Below, piece after piece: positions 25,663 through 35,081 of a stretch of DNA of 64,000 nucleotides. Source of the stretch: Micromonospora sp. C31 (GTDB lineage Bacteria; Actinomycetota; Actinomycetes; Mycobacteriales; Micromonosporaceae); contig NZ_JAGPXN010000002.1 in NCBI RefSeq assembly GCF_018070575.1, positions 124,001 through 188,000 of the forward strand, written 5' to 3'. The position numbers and the translations under genes are program-made. How positions within the stretch are numbered: the stretch's first letter is position 1; the number at the start of each line of letters is the position of its first letter. Below the pieces are notes generated by a model. It made no database searches and was not told the origin of the DNA. It saw nothing but the letters and a program-made list of their open reading frames with translations.

Positions 25663-28017
25663 ATGTCCGACACCTTGGCCGCCGAGGGCGGCGGGATCTC
25701 CCTCACCGGGAACAACGTCACGTATGTCGTCATCGCCGCGGTCATCGCGTTGGTGGCGCTCGCCTTCGCCGGCACGCTGACGAAGGCCGTGCTGGCCGCC
25801 GGCAAGGGCACCAACAAAATGCAGGAGATCGCCGGCGCGGTCCAGGAGGGCGCCTCGGCCTACCTGCTGCGGCAGTTCCGGACCCTGGCGATCTTCGTGG
25901 TCGTCGCCGTGGTGCTGCTCTTCCTGCTGCCGGTGCACGACACCGACGGCAGCGAGACGGCGGTGAAGATCGGCCGGTCCGTCTTCTTCGTCGTGGGCGC
26001 GCTGTTCAGCGCGTTCATCGGTGGCGCCGGCATGTGGCTGGCCACCCGGGCCAACCTGCGCGTCGCCGCCGCCGCCCGGGAGCGCGAGGGCGGCCGGGAG
26101 GCCGCGATGAAGATCGCCTTCCGCACCGGTGGCGTGGTCGGCTTCCTCACCGTCGGCCTCGGCCTCTTCGGCGCCGCGCTGGTCGTGCTGTTCTACCGCA
26201 GCGACGCGCCGACCGTGCTGGAGGGCTTCGGCTTCGGCGCCGCGCTGCTCGCCATGTTCATGCGGGTCGGCGGCGGCATCTTCACCAAGGCCGCCGACGT
26301 CGGCGCCGACCTGGTCGGCAAGGTCGAACAGGGCATCCCCGAGGACGACCCGCGCAACGCCGCCACCATCGCCGACAACGTGGGCGACAACGTGGGTGAC
26401 TGCGCCGGCATGGCCGCCGACCTCTTCGAGTCGTACGCGGTCACCCTGGTCGCCGCGCTGATCCTCGGTCGTGCCGCGTTCGGCGAGCAGGGCCTGGTCT
26501 TCCCGCTGATCGTCTCCACCATCGGCGTGCTCATCGCGATCATCGGCGTCTTCATCACCCGGCTGCGCGCCTCCGACCGCAACGCCCTGACCGCGATCAA
26601 CCGGGCCTTCTACATCTCGGCGGTCCTCTCCGCGGTGCTCGTGGCGATCGCCACCTGGGCGTACCTGCCGGCCACCTTCGCCGAGCTGGAGGGCGGGCTG
26701 ACCGACGTCGACGAGAACCCGCGGGTGGTCGCCATCGGCGCGGTCGTCATCGGCATCGTGCTGGCCGCGGCGATCCAGGCGTTGACCGGCTACTTCACCG
26801 AGACCAACCGGCGCCCGGTGCAGGACATCGGCAAGAGCTCGCAGACCGGCGCCGCCACCGTCATCCTCGCCGGCATCAGCGTCGGCCTGGAGTCGGCGGT
26901 CTACTCGGCGCTGCTGATCGGCGCCGGCGTCTTCGGCGCGTTCCTGCTCGGCGGCAGCTCCATCACGCTCTCGCTGTTCGCCGTGGCGCTGGCCGGCACC
27001 GGCCTGCTCACCACGGTCGGCGTCATCGTCGCGATGGACACCTTCGGCCCGATCTCCGACAACGCCCAGGGCGTGGCGGAGATGTCCGGCGACATCGACG
27101 AGCACGGCGCCCGGACGCTGACCGAACTGGACGCGGTCGGCAACACCACCAAGGCGATCACCAAGGGCATCGCGATCGCCACGGCGGTGCTCGCCGCGAC
27201 GGCGCTGTTCGGCTCGTACACCGACACGCTGCGCAGCGCGTACGCCACTGCCGGGGTGGGCGACGTCGGTGCCGAGATCCTCAACTCGCTGAACGTGGCG
27301 AACCCGCGCAACCTGGTCGGCCTGATCATCGGCGCCGCGGTGGTGTTCCTCTTCTCCGGCCTGGCCATCAACGCGGTCTCCCGCTCGGCGGGCGCGGTCG
27401 TGATGGAGGTACGCCGGCAGTTCCGCGAGCTGCCCGGCATCATGGACGGCACCCAGCGCCCCGAGTACGGCAAGGTCGTCGACATCTGCACCCGGGACGC
27501 GCAGCGCGAGCTGATCACCCCCGGCCTGCTCGCCATCCTCGCGCCGATCGCGGTGGGCTTCGGCCTCGGGCCGGGCGCGCTGGCGGCGTACCTGGCCGGT
27601 GCGATCGGCGCCGGCACGCTGATGGCGGTCTTCCTGTCCAACTCCGGCGGCGCCTGGGACAACGCCAAGAAGCTCGTCGAGGACGGCGCGTACGGCGGCA
27701 AGGGTTCCGAGTCGCACGCCGCGACGGTCATCGGCGACACCGTCGGCGACCCGTTCAAGGACACCGCCGGCCCGGCCATCAACCCGCTGCTCAAGGTGAT
27801 GAACCTGGTCTCGCTGCTGATCGCGCCGGCCGTGGTGGCCTGGAGCGTGGGCGACGAGCGGAACACCGCCCTGCGGGTGGGGATCGCCGTGGTGGCGACG
27901 CTGATCATCGTCGCGGCGGTGCTGTTCAGCAAGCGCAAGGGCGTCGCGATGGCCGACTCCGACTCGGGTACGGGCACGGGCAGCCCGGGCCAGCGGCCGG
28001 AGACGGTCAACGCCTGA
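25663..28017 (+). CDS. hppA: Membrane-bound proton-pumping pyrophosphatase (K+-independent type)
   Basis: A 784-aa integral membrane enzyme with around 16 hydrophobic segments; it couples hydrolysis of pyrophosphate to proton export. AGGAGGACACAG precedes the ATG. Signature motifs: DVGADLVGKVEQGIPEDDPRNAATIADNVGDNVGDCAG (from about residue 212) and the C-terminal DNAKK / DTVGDPFKDTAGPA. At the K+-selectivity position it has GNTTKA (Lys, about 495) instead of GNTTAA, the mark of the K+-independent class. It probably salvages energy from pyrophosphate made in biosynthesis. Confidence 0.96.
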   Translation: MSDTLAAEGGGISLTGNNVTYVVIAAVIALVALAFAGTLTKAVLAAGKGTNKMQEIAGAVQEGASAYLLRQFRTLAIFVVVAVVLLFLLPVHDTDGSETAVKIGRSVFFVVGALFSAFIGGAGMWLATRANLRVAAAAREREGGREAAMKIAFRTGGVVGFLTVGLGLFGAALVVLFYRSDAPTVLEGFGFGAALLAMFMRVGGGIFTKAADVGADLVGKVEQGIPEDDPRNAATIADNVGDNVGDCAGMAADLFESYAVTLVAALILGRAAFGEQGLVFPLIVSTIGVLIAIIGVFITRLRASDRNALTAINRAFYISAVLSAVLVAIATWAYLPATFAELEGGLTDVDENPRVVAIGAVVIGIVLAAAIQALTGYFTETNRRPVQDIGKSSQTGAATVILAGISVGLESAVYSALLIGAGVFGAFLLGGSSITLSLFAVALAGTGLLTTVGVIVAMDTFGPISDNAQGVAEMSGDIDEHGARTLTELDAVGNTTKAITKGIAIATAVLAATALFGSYTDTLRSAYATAGVGDVGAEILNSLNVANPRNLVGLIIGAAVVFLFSGLAINAVSRSAGAVVMEVRRQFRELPGIMDGTQRPEYGKVVDICTRDAQRELITPGLLAILAPIAVGFGLGPGALAAYLAGAIGAGTLMAVFLSNSGGAWDNAKKLVEDGAYGGKGSESHAATVIGDTVGDPFKDTAGPAINPLLKVMNLVSLLIAPAVVAWSVGDERNTALRVGIAVVATLIIVAAVLFSKRKGVAMADSDSGTGTGSPGQRPETVNA

Positions 28018-28130
28018 TCCGTCCGGACGTCCCGGTCCCCGGTCGGCCCGCGTGGCCGGCCGGGGACCGCCCGTCCACCCGGCAAACCTGTCCGGTGCCG
28101 GGACTCGACAGAGGCCGTACGCTGCAACGC

Positions 28131-28673
28131 ATGCGCACGTGCCGGGCGGCAGCCGCCGGAAAGCTCACGGTGGTCCTGGCCACGCTCGTACTCGTGGTGG
28201 CCGGCTGCGGCGGCGGTCCCAGCCCGCGGGCGTGGGCGGCCTCGGTCTGCTCCGCGCTGACCCCGTGGCGGGCCGAGATCAGCAAGCTGACCAGCAGCAC
28301 CGACCAGCAGATGACCGCCCAGACCACCCCGGCGCAGGCGAAGGAGAACCTGGTGCGGCTCTTCGGCGGCGCGGAGCAGGCCAGCGAGACCGCCCGGCGC
28401 AAGGTCGAGGAGGCCGGCATCCCGGAGGCCGAGCACGGCGCCGAGGTCTCCGCGGGCTTCCGCGCCTCGCTGACGAAGGTGCGCGACGCGTACGGCAAGG
28501 CCCGCGACACCATCGAGGGGCTGGGCACCGGCCAACCCACCGTCTTCTACGACGGCGTCCGGGCCGCCGTGGACACCCTCAACAAGGAGTACGACGCCAG
28601 CGCCCTCGACACCAGCCGGCTCAACTCCGAGGAGTTGAAACGCGCCTTCGACGAGGTGCCGGAGTGCCGCTGA
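28131..28673 (+). CDS. Putative lipoprotein
   Basis: A 180-aa protein. The start ATG at 28131 is preferred over one 36 bases upstream because it directly begins a basic leader and hydrophobic stretch ending VVAGC (lipobox). The mature part is a helical domain with SVCSALTPWRAEISKLTSST and a final Cys (VPECR), suggesting a disulfide. Similar small lipoproteins follow hppA in other actinomycetes, as I recall; the function is unknown. The following gene begins before this one ends. Confidence 0.75.
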   Translation: MRTCRAAAAGKLTVVLATLVLVVAGCGGGPSPRAWAASVCSALTPWRAEISKLTSSTDQQMTAQTTPAQAKENLVRLFGGAEQASETARRKVEEAGIPEAEHGAEVSAGFRASLTKVRDAYGKARDTIEGLGTGQPTVFYDGVRAAVDTLNKEYDASALDTSRLNSEELKRAFDEVPECR

Positions 28674-29374
28674 GCGGGACCGGTGACCCGTCGGGCGGCG
28701 AGACGCTGCCGGTGCTCTTCCCGGCCCCCGCGGACCGGGTCGCGCCGGTCGCCCGCCGAACCGCCCCGCCACCGCCGACCGGCGCCGACGATTCCGCCCG
28801 GCAGCTGACCTTCTTCGGCGCGGAGGCGGCGGACCCGTCCCTCGCCGACCTCGCCGGGCTGCTGGCCGGCCCGGGCGAGGTGGTCCGGATGGGCGGCACG
28901 GCCCGGCTCTCGGTCGTGGTCGACGCCGCCTGGCGGGTGCACGTGCTCGTCGCCGAGCTGGCGCTGCGCGGGGTGGCGGCCACCTGGGAGGCGACCGCCG
29001 ACGGGCGGCACGCGGTGCGCACCTCGTACGCCCGCACGCTGAAGCCGCTCGCGGCGGCCTGGCTGCGCGGCACCGGCAAGCGACCACCGGCCGGCTTCCA
29101 TCTCAACGGGCGGCGGCTGCGGATCTGGCTCGCCGCGGCGGGGGCCGCCGAGCCGTCCGGCTTCCTGCTCCGGCTCGGCGCCGCCGACGAGGAGTGCTGG
29201 CAACCGGTCGGCGGGGCACTCGACGCGGTCGGTCTCCCCGGGGAGCTGCTCGGGCCCGGCGAGGGCGGGCCGGCGTACCGGATCACCGGTCGCCGGCGGC
29301 TCGCCCGCCTGGCCGAGCTGGTCGGCGACCCGCCGCCCGCCGCCCCCGCGACGGACTGGCCGGCCCGCCCCTGA
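28664..29374 (+). CDS. Hypothetical protein upstream of topA
   Basis: A 236-aa protein starting at a GTG ten bases before the preceding lipoprotein stop, with GAGG seven bases upstream. After a Pro-rich N-terminus (about 60 residues), QLTFFGAEAADPSLADLAGLL introduces a mixed domain; VDAAWRVHVLVAELALRGVAATWEATADGRHAVRTSYARTL and the WLRGTGKRPPAGFHLNGRRLRIW segment are the distinctive parts. It has no signal peptide or membrane helix. No named family recognised; it is translationally coupled to the lipoprotein gene. Confidence 0.7.
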   Translation: MPLSGTGDPSGGETLPVLFPAPADRVAPVARRTAPPPPTGADDSARQLTFFGAEAADPSLADLAGLLAGPGEVVRMGGTARLSVVVDAAWRVHVLVAELALRGVAATWEATADGRHAVRTSYARTLKPLAAAWLRGTGKRPPAGFHLNGRRLRIWLAAAGAAEPSGFLLRLGAADEECWQPVGGALDAVGLPGELLGPGEGGPAYRITGRRRLARLAELVGDPPPAAPATDWPARP

Positions 29375-29691
29375 CTCCGGCACCCGCGTGTCCGATGGGG
29401 GACAGCAAGTGCGCAATTTCGCGAAAACGGCCGGGTGACGCCTCGGCCGAGGGTCCGCCATCGTCACAGTGTCCCGCCCGGCGGCACACGCACGGTGTAC
29501 GGTGGCGCCGTCCGGCACGTCCAGCCGCCGGTGGAGAAAGAGGCCGCCCCGCGGGACGGTTTGCCGCCCGCGAAGCCCGAAATGCGGGCGGCGCGTTACG
29601 TTGGACATCCGGAGCGCCGGGGGCCGGTGGGCCGAAAGCGGCCCGAACCGGGCGCCGGTGGCTACGAGCAGGAGTGAGGTCGGGGAGAGAC
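29375..29691. other. 317-bp region upstream of topA
   Basis: No gene supported. It presumably contains the topA promoter and leader; I see no convincing riboswitch or large inverted repeat in it. Confidence 0.4.
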
Positions 29692-32532
29692 GTGCCGAGC
29701 AAAGCTGGAACCACCCGTCTGGTCATCGTCGAGTCACCGGCGAAGGCCAAGACGATCTCGGGCTATCTCGGCCCGGGGTACGTCGTGGAGGCCAGCTTCG
29801 GCCACGTCCGGGACCTCCCGCGCAACGCCGCCGACGTGCCGGCGAAGTACAAGGGTGAGCCGTGGGCCCGCCTCGGGGTGGACGTCGACAACGGCTTCCA
29901 CGCCCTCTACGTGGTCTCCGCCGACCGCAGGCAGCAGATCAGCAAGCTGGTGAAGCTGGCCAAGGAGGTCGACGAGATCTTCCTGGCCACGGATGAGGAC
30001 CGCGAGGGCGAGGCGATCGCCTGGCACCTGGTGGAGACGCTCAAGCCCAAGGTGCCGGTCAAGCGGATGGTCTTCCACGAGATCACCAAGCCGGCCATCC
30101 AGGCCGCGGTGGCCAACCCCCGCGAGATCGACCGGGACCTGGTCGACGCCCAGGAGGCCCGGCGCATCCTCGACCGGCTCTACGGCTACGAGGTCTCGCC
30201 CGTGCTGTGGAAGAAGGTCATGCCGAAGCTCTCGGCGGGCCGGGTGCAGTCCGTGGCGACGCGCATCGTGGTGGAGCGCGAGCGGCAGCGGATGGCCTTC
30301 CGCACGGCGGAATACTGGGACATCCTGGCCACGCTCGCCGTGACGAACGCCGGCGAGGGGCCGCGCGCCTTCAACGCCACCCTGGTCGCGCTGAACGGCG
30401 ACCGGATCGCCACCGGCAAGGACTTCGAGCCGACCACCGGCCGGGTGAAGGCCGGCGCCGGCGTCGTGCACCTCGACTCCGGCGGCGCCCGGGGGCTCGC
30501 GGCCCGCCTGGAGGGCCGGCCGTTCAGGGTCACCCGGGTCGAGGAGAAGCCCTACCGCCGCCGCCCGTACGCGCCGTTCATCACGTCCACCCTCCAGCAG
30601 GAGGCGGCCCGCAAGCTGCGGTTCTCGTCGCAGCAGACGATGCGCACCGCGCAGCGGCTCTACGAGAACGGCTACATCACCTACATGCGTACCGACTCGG
30701 TGAACCTGTCGGAGACCGCCATCGCGGCGGCCCGCCGGCAGATCGTCGAGCTGTACGGCGAGCGCAGCGTGCCGCCGGAGCCGCGCCGCTACACCGGCAA
30801 GGTGAAGAACGCGCAGGAGGCGCACGAGGCGATCCGCCCGGCGGGGGACAACTTCCGCACCCCGGGCGACGTGGCCAAGGAACTGTCCGCCGAGGAGTTC
30901 AAGCTCTACGAGCTGATCTGGCGGCGCACCATCGCCTCGCAGATGACCGACGCCGTCGGTTCCAGCGTCTCCGTGCGCATCCGCGCCGTCTCCTCCGCGC
31001 AGGAGGAGGCCGACTTCGGCGCGACCGGCAAGACCATCACCGACCCGGGCTTCCTGCGGGCGTACGTCGAGTCCAGCGACGACGAGAACGCCGAGGCCGA
31101 GGACGCCGAGCGGCGCCTGCCCAACCTGGTCAAGGACCAGCCGCTCACCGCCGACGAGCTGGCCGCGCAGGGCCACCACACCCAGCCGCCGTCGCGCTAC
31201 ACCGAGGCGTCGCTGGTCAAGGCTCTCGAGGAGCTGGGCATCGGCCGCCCGTCGACGTACGCCTCGATCATGCAGACGATCCAGGACCGCGGCTACGTGA
31301 CCAAGCGCGGGCAGGCGATGATCCCGACCTTCCTGGCGTTCGCGGTGATCGGCCTGCTGGAGCGGCACTACCCGCGCCTGATCGACTACGACTTCACCGC
31401 CAGCATGGAGAACGAGCTGGACGAGATCGCCGGCGGTGACCACGCCGCCGTCGACTTCCTCACCGCCTTCTACTTCGGCAGCGCCAACGGCGCCGGCGAC
31501 CAGGACATCGCCCGCTCGGGTGGGCTGAAGAAGCTGGTCACCGAGAACCTCAACGAGATCGACGCGCGCAGCGTCAACTCGATCCCGCTGTTCACCGACG
31601 ACGAGGGCCGCGAGGTCGTCGTGCGGGTGGGCCGCTACGGGCCGTACCTCCAGCGGGCGGTGCCGGGCGAGCAGCAGGGGCCGGCCGCCGAGGGCGAGGA
31701 GGGCGGTGGCCAGGGCGACCGCGCGCCGATCCCCGAAGGGCTGGCGCCGGACGAGCTGACCCCGGAGAAGGTGCACGAGCTGTTCCTCGGCGGCGGGGGC
31801 GAGCGCAAGCTCGGCGACGACCCGGGCACCGGCGAGCCGATCCTGCTCAAGTCGGGCCGCTTCGGCCCGTACGTGGCCAGCGGCGAGCGCAAGTCGTCGC
31901 TGCTGCGTTCGCAGTCGCCGGACTCGCTGACCTTCGACGAGGCGCTGAAGCTGCTCAGCCTGCCCCGGCTGGTCGGGGTGGCCCCCGACGGCGCCGAGGT
32001 GCTCGCCAACAACGGTCGATACGGCCCGTACGTCAAGCAGGGTGACGAGTTCCGCTCGCTGGACTCCGAAGAGAAGATGTTCACCGTCACGCTGGACGAG
32101 GCGCTGGCCCTGCTGGCCGCCCCGAAGGCCCGTCAGCGCCGGGCCGCCGCGCCGCCCCTGCGGGAGATGGGTGTCGATCCGCTGACGGAGAAGCCGCTGG
32201 TCATCAAGGACGGCCGGTTCGGCCCGTACGTGACCGACGGGGAGACCAACGCGTCGCTGCGGCGCGGCCAGACCCCGGAGGCGCTGAGCATCGAGGAGGC
32301 CTCCGAGATGCTCGCCGAGAAGCGGGCGAAGGGGCCGGCGCCGAAGAAGGCAGCCGCGAAGAAGGCGCCCGCGAAGAAGGCGCCGGCCAAGAAGGCCACG
32401 GCGGCGAAGAAGACGGCTGCGGCGACCAAGTCGACGGCTGCCAAGAAGACCACGACGGCCAAGGCCACCACCGCCAGGAAGACCCCGGCGAAGAAGGCAG
32501 CCCCCAAGAAGGCCACCACCACCACCGACTGA
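29692..32532 (+). CDS. topA: DNA topoisomerase I (type IA)
   Basis: A 946-aa enzyme that relaxes negative supercoils. The GTG start has GGGGAGAG upstream and begins PSKAGTTRLVIVESPAKAKTI. The TOPRIM domain shows VESPAKAKTI and ATDEDREGEAIAWHL (metal-binding acids); the catalytic Tyr is Y331 in YITYMRTDS. C-terminally there are repeated D-type domains (KSGRFGPYVASG, NNGRYGPYVKQG, KDGRFGPYVTDG) instead of zinc fingers, and a final 65-residue tail of Lys-Lys-Ala-type repeats, as in mycobacterial and streptomycete TopA where this tail aids processivity. A hairpin terminator follows. Confidence 0.97.
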   Translation: MPSKAGTTRLVIVESPAKAKTISGYLGPGYVVEASFGHVRDLPRNAADVPAKYKGEPWARLGVDVDNGFHALYVVSADRRQQISKLVKLAKEVDEIFLATDEDREGEAIAWHLVETLKPKVPVKRMVFHEITKPAIQAAVANPREIDRDLVDAQEARRILDRLYGYEVSPVLWKKVMPKLSAGRVQSVATRIVVERERQRMAFRTAEYWDILATLAVTNAGEGPRAFNATLVALNGDRIATGKDFEPTTGRVKAGAGVVHLDSGGARGLAARLEGRPFRVTRVEEKPYRRRPYAPFITSTLQQEAARKLRFSSQQTMRTAQRLYENGYITYMRTDSVNLSETAIAAARRQIVELYGERSVPPEPRRYTGKVKNAQEAHEAIRPAGDNFRTPGDVAKELSAEEFKLYELIWRRTIASQMTDAVGSSVSVRIRAVSSAQEEADFGATGKTITDPGFLRAYVESSDDENAEAEDAERRLPNLVKDQPLTADELAAQGHHTQPPSRYTEASLVKALEELGIGRPSTYASIMQTIQDRGYVTKRGQAMIPTFLAFAVIGLLERHYPRLIDYDFTASMENELDEIAGGDHAAVDFLTAFYFGSANGAGDQDIARSGGLKKLVTENLNEIDARSVNSIPLFTDDEGREVVVRVGRYGPYLQRAVPGEQQGPAAEGEEGGGQGDRAPIPEGLAPDELTPEKVHELFLGGGGERKLGDDPGTGEPILLKSGRFGPYVASGERKSSLLRSQSPDSLTFDEALKLLSLPRLVGVAPDGAEVLANNGRYGPYVKQGDEFRSLDSEEKMFTVTLDEALALLAAPKARQRRAAAPPLREMGVDPLTEKPLVIKDGRFGPYVTDGETNASLRRGQTPEALSIEEASEMLAEKRAKGPAPKKAAAKKAPAKKAPAKKATAAKKTAAATKSTAAKKTTTAKATTARKTPAKKAAPKKATTTTD

Positions 32533-32567
32533 CCGCCCACCGGCTCGCCGGCAACTGCCGCCGCAGG

Positions 32568-32617
32568 AGATCTTGGCAGGGCCCGGCCCCCTGAAGGGCC
32601 ACCGCCTGCCAAGATCT
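32568..32617. repeat. Palindromic element copy 1 (topA terminator, left of the DUF559 gene)
   Basis: The outer 13-bp arms AGATCTTGGCAGG (32568-32580) and CCTGCCAAGATCT (32605-32617) are perfect. Inside is a second short stem GGCCC (32585-32589) / GGGCC (32596-32600). It starts 36 bp after topA and so may terminate it. It is clearly related to the element at 33645-33700. Confidence 0.85.
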
Positions 32618-32623
32618 TCTGAG

Positions 32624-32632
32624 TTGTCCACA
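32624..32632 (+). promoter_or_regulatory. DnaA-box-like TTGTCCACA
   Basis: A single perfect match to the actinobacterial DnaA box, 33 bp upstream of the DUF559 gene start and just right of palindromic element 1. Single boxes occur often by chance. Confidence 0.25.
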
Positions 32633-32664
32633 GGGGCAGCGCGAGGCGGGGCCGCGTCGGCAGG

Positions 32665-33636
32665 GTGGAGGGCGTGAGAGCGCGCTTCACGGAATCCCTG
32701 GCGGCGCTGGGCCGGGCGGTGCCCGGCGACGACGCCGACGAGTTGACCTGGTTGCTCTTCCGGCAGGACGAGGTGATCAGTCTCGACCAGGCGCTGCGAC
32801 ACCTGTCCCGCAAGGCGATCCGGCATCGAGTGACCAGCAGGCGGTGGCGACACGTTCACCGTGCCGTCTTCGTCGCCCACAACGGGCCGGTCGGTCCCGC
32901 ACAGCTTCGGTGGATCGCGGTGCTGGCTGCCGGGCCGGGCGCGCTGCTCGGTGGGCTCACCGCCGCCCAGGCGGGAGGTCTGCGCGGCTTTCCCGACCGG
33001 CCGATCCATCTCCTGCTACCGGCTGGCCGGCGACGAGAACTGCCGCAACAAGTGGTGCCACACCGGACGACCCATCTGCCGGAGCGAGACGTGCTCGCGG
33101 TCGGGCAGCCACGTCGGACGATGCCTGCCCGGTCGGTCGTGGACGCGGCGCAGTGGGCGCGTACCGACGCGGAGGCCCGGGCGATCGTTGCGGCAGGCTT
33201 TCAGCAACGGACCGTGTGCGAGGAGGACCTGCGCGAGGTCCTCGACCGGATGCCACGGCTGCGTCGCCGGAAACTGATCCTGAGTGTCGCCACGGACGCG
33301 GGCGGCGGGGCGCATTCGCTGGCCGAGTTGGACTTCCTGACTCTGACGCGCCGCGCCGGACTGCCCGAACCCACTCGACAGAAGATCAGGTACGACGCCA
33401 CGGGACGGCGCCGCTACCTCGACGCGTACTTCGAGGAGTGGAAGGTGCACGTCGAAATCGACGGCGGCCAGCATCTGGACCCGCGTGCGGCCTGGGCCGA
33501 CATGCGCCGCCAGAACGACCTGTGGGCCGAAGGGGACCGCGTCCTCCGATTCCCGTCCTGGGCCCTCCGCGCCCACCCGGCTGAGGTCATCGAACAGCTC
33601 CGCACGGCACTTCGCAGAGCGGGCTGGTCGGGCTGA
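32665..33636 (+). CDS. DUF559 (PD-(D/E)XK-fold) protein with AbiEi-like N-terminus
   Basis: A 323-aa protein. The N-terminal third resembles the AbiEi/type IV antitoxin winged helix region (QDEVISLDQALRHLSRKAIRHRVTSRRWRHVHRAVFVAH), followed by a helical middle. The C-terminus is a DUF559 domain related to Vsr-like nucleases: the acidic residues of the PD-(D/E)XK fold appear as HSLAELDF (about 216), YLDAYFEEWKVHVEIDGGQH (about 253-272) with a final Gln. The start GTG at 32665 has no strong ribosome site; a GTG nine bases later is possible. No toxin gene is adjacent. The gene is tightly bracketed by two related hairpins. Confidence 0.8.
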   Translation: MEGVRARFTESLAALGRAVPGDDADELTWLLFRQDEVISLDQALRHLSRKAIRHRVTSRRWRHVHRAVFVAHNGPVGPAQLRWIAVLAAGPGALLGGLTAAQAGGLRGFPDRPIHLLLPAGRRRELPQQVVPHRTTHLPERDVLAVGQPRRTMPARSVVDAAQWARTDAEARAIVAAGFQQRTVCEEDLREVLDRMPRLRRRKLILSVATDAGGGAHSLAELDFLTLTRRAGLPEPTRQKIRYDATGRRRYLDAYFEEWKVHVEIDGGQHLDPRAAWADMRRQNDLWAEGDRVLRFPSWALRAHPAEVIEQLRTALRRAGWSG

Positions 33637-33644
33637 CGCCCGCA

Positions 33645-33700
33645 GCGAGATCTTGGAAGCTACCGGCCCCCAGAGGGGCCGTTTCCTGCCAAGATCTCGC
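33645..33700. repeat. Palindromic element copy 2 (right of the DUF559 gene)
   Basis: The outer arms GCGAGATCTTGG (33645-33656) and CCAAGATCTCGC (33689-33700) are perfect over 12 bp; the inner stem CGGCCCC / GGGGCCG encloses CAGA. It starts nine bases after the DUF559 stop. Layout and sequence match copy 1 at 32568-32617. Confidence 0.85.
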
Positions 33701-33701
33701 C

Positions 33702-33736
33702 GCTCGCCGCTCGGCGGCGAGCGGCGAGCGGCGAGC
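33702..33736. terminator. Hairpin and GGCGAGC repeats between converging genes
   Basis: GCTCGCCGCTCG (33702-33713) pairs with CGAGCGGCGAGC (33718-33729), a 12-bp stem. The right arm lies in three tandem GGCGAGC heptamers (33716-33736). It may terminate the leftward oxidase gene that ends at 33750. Confidence 0.55.
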
Positions 33737-33749
33737 AGCACCGACGGGG

Positions 33750-35066
33750 TCAGCCGAGGGTTCGGGTCAGGTGGGGGTTGGTGAAGAGGCGGTGCGGGTC
33801 CAGGCGGGCGCGCAGCGCCTGGAAGTCCGCCCAGCGGGGGTAGGCCGCCGCGAGTGACTCCGCGTCGCGCCAGTGCAGCTTTCCCCAGTGGGGCCGGCCG
33901 CCGAGGCCCGCGGCGACCTGCTCGAAGGCCCGGAAGTACGGTTCGTACGGCATGCCGACGTACTGGTGGACGGCCACGTACGCCGACTCGCGCCCGTAGC
34001 CGTGGGAGAGCCAGATGTCGTCGGCGGCGGTGAAGCGCACCTCGATCGGGAAGAGCACCTTGAACGGCAGCCCGTCGACGATCCGCCGCAGCGCGTCGAG
34101 CGCCTCGCGGAGGGCGTCGCGCGGCAGCGCGTACTCCATCTCCACGAAGCGGACCCGGCGCGGGGTGCAGAAGACCTGGTCGGAGCGGCCGGTGTAGCGG
34201 CGTTCGGTGAGCGCGCGGGCGGAGACGGCGCTGATGCCCGGGGCGAGCGCCGGCACGGCGCGGCCGAGCCGGCAGGCCCCGGCGAAGACGGTGTTGGACA
34301 GGAACTCGTCGTCGAGCCAGCCGCGCCACCGGGGCAGCGGCCGGTCGTCGGTGGGGACCCGGTCGTTGGTCTTGACCTGCACCCGGTCGGTGTAGGGGAA
34401 CCAGTAGAACTCGGCGTGGTCGTGCTCCTCGACCAGCGCGGGCAGTTGGCCGAGTACGGCTGCCAGCGGTGCCGGCCGCTCGTGGGCGTGGAGCACGAAC
34501 GCGTCCACGCAGCGCAGGGTCACCTCGACGAGCACCCCGAGCGCGCCCAGCGACACCCGGGCGGCGGCGAAGACGTCGGGGTGCTCGTCGGCCGAGCAGC
34601 GCAGCACGTCGCCGGTGCCGGTGACGAGGGTGAGCGCCTCGACGAACGTCGACAGGCAGCCGTAGCCGGCGCCGGTGCCGTGGGTGCCGGTGGAGATCGC
34701 CCCGGCGATCGTCTGCGCGTCGATGTCGCCCAGGTTGGGCAGGGCCAGGCCGTGGGCGGCGAGCAGGTCGTTGAGCGCGCGCAGGGTGGTCCCGGCCGGT
34801 ACGGTGACCAGTCGGCGATCGACGTCGACGTGTACTCCGGTGTCCAGGTCAACCAGTTCCATCCGCAGCCCGTCGGTGACCGCGACCCCGGTGAAGGAGT
34901 GGCCGCTGCCCACCGCCCTGATCCGGTCCCCGGTCGTCGCGGCGGCGCGTACCGCGTCGGCGACGTCCGTCAGGGAGGTGGGGCGCAGGGTGGCGGTGGC
35001 GGTGGCGCGTTGGTTGCCGGCCCAGTTGGACCAGGCTGCCAGGGTTGGCGGTGCGGTGCCGGCCAT
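33750..35066 (-). CDS. FAD-linked sugar lactone oxidase (D-arabinono-1,4-lactone oxidase family)
   Basis: A 438-aa VAO-fold flavoprotein. The ATG at 35066 (MAGTAPPTLAAWSNWAGNQ) has GAGGAG five bases upstream; the GTG six bases earlier has none at workable distance. FAD-binding segment: GDRIRAVGSGHSFTGVAVTDG, with His in GSGHSF as the covalent FAD site typical of the family, and the NLGDIDAQTIAGAISTGTHGTG loop. C-terminal PHWGKLHWRDAESLAAAYPRW is the ALO motif carrying HWGK. The likely reaction is oxidation of an alditol or aldonolactone with oxygen. It diverges from a TetR gene, and a PLP-enzyme gene that follows the TetR gene often accompanies such oxidases. Confidence 0.9.
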   Translation of the reverse strand: MAGTAPPTLAAWSNWAGNQRATATATLRPTSLTDVADAVRAAATTGDRIRAVGSGHSFTGVAVTDGLRMELVDLDTGVHVDVDRRLVTVPAGTTLRALNDLLAAHGLALPNLGDIDAQTIAGAISTGTHGTGAGYGCLSTFVEALTLVTGTGDVLRCSADEHPDVFAAARVSLGALGVLVEVTLRCVDAFVLHAHERPAPLAAVLGQLPALVEEHDHAEFYWFPYTDRVQVKTNDRVPTDDRPLPRWRGWLDDEFLSNTVFAGACRLGRAVPALAPGISAVSARALTERRYTGRSDQVFCTPRRVRFVEMEYALPRDALREALDALRRIVDGLPFKVLFPIEVRFTAADDIWLSHGYGRESAYVAVHQYVGMPYEPYFRAFEQVAAGLGGRPHWGKLHWRDAESLAAAYPRWADFQALRARLDPHRLFTNPHLTRTLG

Positions 35067-35081
35067 GCGCACTCCTCGACA

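Noticed and set aside
29734..33009. Long - strand frame opposite topA and the DUF559 gene
   Set aside because: It crosses two intact genes and two hairpins and encodes low-complexity sequence.
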